DNA from: Branchiostoma lanceolatum
Taxonomy: Eukaryota > Chordata > Leptocardii > Amphioxiformes > Branchiostomatidae
Reading direction: 5' to 3'
Length of the DNA: 64,000 nt
Assembly: GCF_035083965.1 (NCBI RefSeq)
Contig: NC_089740.1
Span: 8,305,552-8,369,551 of the forward strand
Shown: positions 62,713-64,000 of the stretch, piece by piece
Position numbering within the stretch: position 1 is the stretch's first letter
Layout of the letters: the number at the start of each line of letters is the position of its first letter
Notes under the pieces: model-generated
What the model was told of the DNA's origin: nothing
The model's input: the letters and a program-made list of their open reading frames with translations, nothing else
The model's database searches: none
Program-made: the position numbers and the translations under genes

Positions 62713-64000
62713 GGTCGAGCGTATTCCGTTCTGATGCAGCGCGAGAGATGAACTTCAGCGGGATTTGAGGAACCGTTGAACAGTGGACGTCTGCGGGTGC
62801 CCGGGTATGACTTCTTGCTCGCTCAGATGAGGAGGTGAGGGACAGACTGTGCGCGCTGCGTCTCTCTAGCACAGATTGTTAATTCAATTCTACCGTTTCA
62901 TGGTACCATAGCAACCGATGCTGCGTCATGCGCTCTACGTGTATTGGTTAACGTTAACGTTGTTGTTATGGGCGACTGCTGATGAAAGTGGAAGACAGAC
63001 ACAATACAACAGGCAGGGTTTTGTTAGAGGTGTCAATCAAGTCATTACAGGTAATTGCTCATACCCTGGAATGTAATTTAATATGCAATTTGGCAGGTTT
63101 AATGCTTGTCATGTACGCTTCTGGCAATGAGATGTCAATCACTAGGACATCTTCAAATATTGTGGGTTGAACGTTTTGCTGCCCCTGGTATGAATAAATG
63201 TAACTACCGGACAAGCGTCGTGCATCTCATAAAAGACAAAGTTAGTTAAGCGTCGCCACAAACTGTCATTTATAGATCTATAATGATGGACTTGTCTGTA
63301 TTTGAAGATGCTTAGAGATCACGAGAAAGATGCTTATAAGACAGGAAGAATAGCTCGGACGTATTGTCAAAAATGTAGACCTTCGAAATGACTATTTGAG
63401 CTTCTTCTTTTATAGTGAGCATTTTAGAACAAATCGTATTCATTATCCGTACACTTCTTATCACAAAATATACATGATATATCATTATCTATAAACATGG
63501 AGTTCGGTTGCATCTACAAGCTTGTTACAATAACGAGGTTTGTTTATTTCTCTGACAGACAGCTGTTCAATACCAAAAGGCTAGGACTTCTGAACACTGA
63601 TATTCTTTGAGATATTAGTTGTTTGTTAGGCCATATTGACTCGATTATATGTAGATGACTTCCGCGCTCGCGCAAAAGAAAATCAAGAGCTTTTTTTGCC
63701 ACTTAAAGGGATGCCAGACAAAAGAGTTGTGAAAAGTATCCACGAATGGAAAACCTCGAAACAAGGCCACTTAATTGGAAGGGCGAACACAACAAGGATA
63801 ATCAAGGCTAAGTCTGGAATATTGCATAGCTTGAAGAGGCGAAAGAGATTTGTACTGGCCACATATCCTGAAGATCTGTAGTAAAGGCGTTCAACTGACA
63901 AAATATTAGATCTACAGGACCACAGTGTGCGGAATAAAGACACCAACACAGCCCCTATTGCCTAGAAAATACTTTATTTGATTGACGTAGTACGTGTCTG
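62713..64000. other. Region upstream of the GPCR pseudogene, no further gene
   Basis: It holds the presumed 5' UTR of the GPCR copy (to about 62900), the flanking repeat B and AT-rich sequence. Short frames at 63636-63881 and on the opposite strand show no recognisable domain or splice support. Confidence 0.5.
62985..63280. repeat. Direct repeat flanking the GPCR pseudogene, copy B
   Basis: Counterpart of 60870-61210, beginning AAAGTGGAAGACAGACACAA and ending GTCATTTATAGATCTATA, with several indels. Confidence 0.75.

Overview
The window looks like invertebrate chordate DNA, most likely a cephalochordate (amphioxus, Branchiostoma). This is inferred from the gene content: a sea-urchin-REJ/polycystin-1-like receptor, a class II cytokine receptor and S1P/EDG-type GPCRs. 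Short GT-AG introns, a CR1/Jockey-type LINE and dense small MITE/SINE repeats point the same way. No database search was possible. Gene models were built by hand from reading frames, splice sites and phases.

Layout. (1) 0.9-4.1 kb, minus: a LINE with a full endonuclease-reverse transcriptase frame. (2) 4.4-25.8 kb, minus: a 34-exon gene for a giant REJ/GPS receptor. It has a signal peptide, a mucin-like Thr/Ser repeat, eight CCP/sushi domains, EGF modules, a SEA-like domain, an EGF, a REJ region, GAIN/GPS and five membrane spans, ending in a tyrosine-rich tail. The exons sum to 8019 nt (2672 aa) with every junction in phase. The PLAT core and the polycystin channel half are absent. (3) 25.8-28.2 kb: intergenic, with a ~360-bp tandem repeat. 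(4) 28.2-35.2 kb, minus: a 5-exon class II (IL-10R/IFNR-like) cytokine receptor with two extra FN3 domains and a ~450-aa tail built of TPSGC/tyrosine repeats. (5) 38.8-40.1 kb, plus: a single-exon S1P/EDG-like GPCR. (6) 42.1-53.6 kb, minus: the hinderin (KIAA1328) orthologue, 14 core exons (2910 nt, 969 aa). It carries a tandem array of duplicated coiled-coil exons, three of which are intact and phase-symmetric. (7) 56.1-58.6 kb, plus: a single-exon LRR transmembrane receptor with YxxI motifs. (8) 61.4-62.7 kb, minus: a paralogue of the GPCR broken by one in-frame TGA.

The rest is intergenic or intronic DNA rich in hairpin MITEs (one family with exact 9-bp target duplications), tRNA-derived SINEs, inverted-repeat elements and microsatellites. 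Four of the six host genes encode cell-surface receptors, but nothing indicates co-regulation. The strongest candidates for something new are the five-span sushi/SEA/REJ receptor, the four-domain class II cytokine receptor with its repeat tail, and the tandemly duplicated symmetric exons in hinderin.
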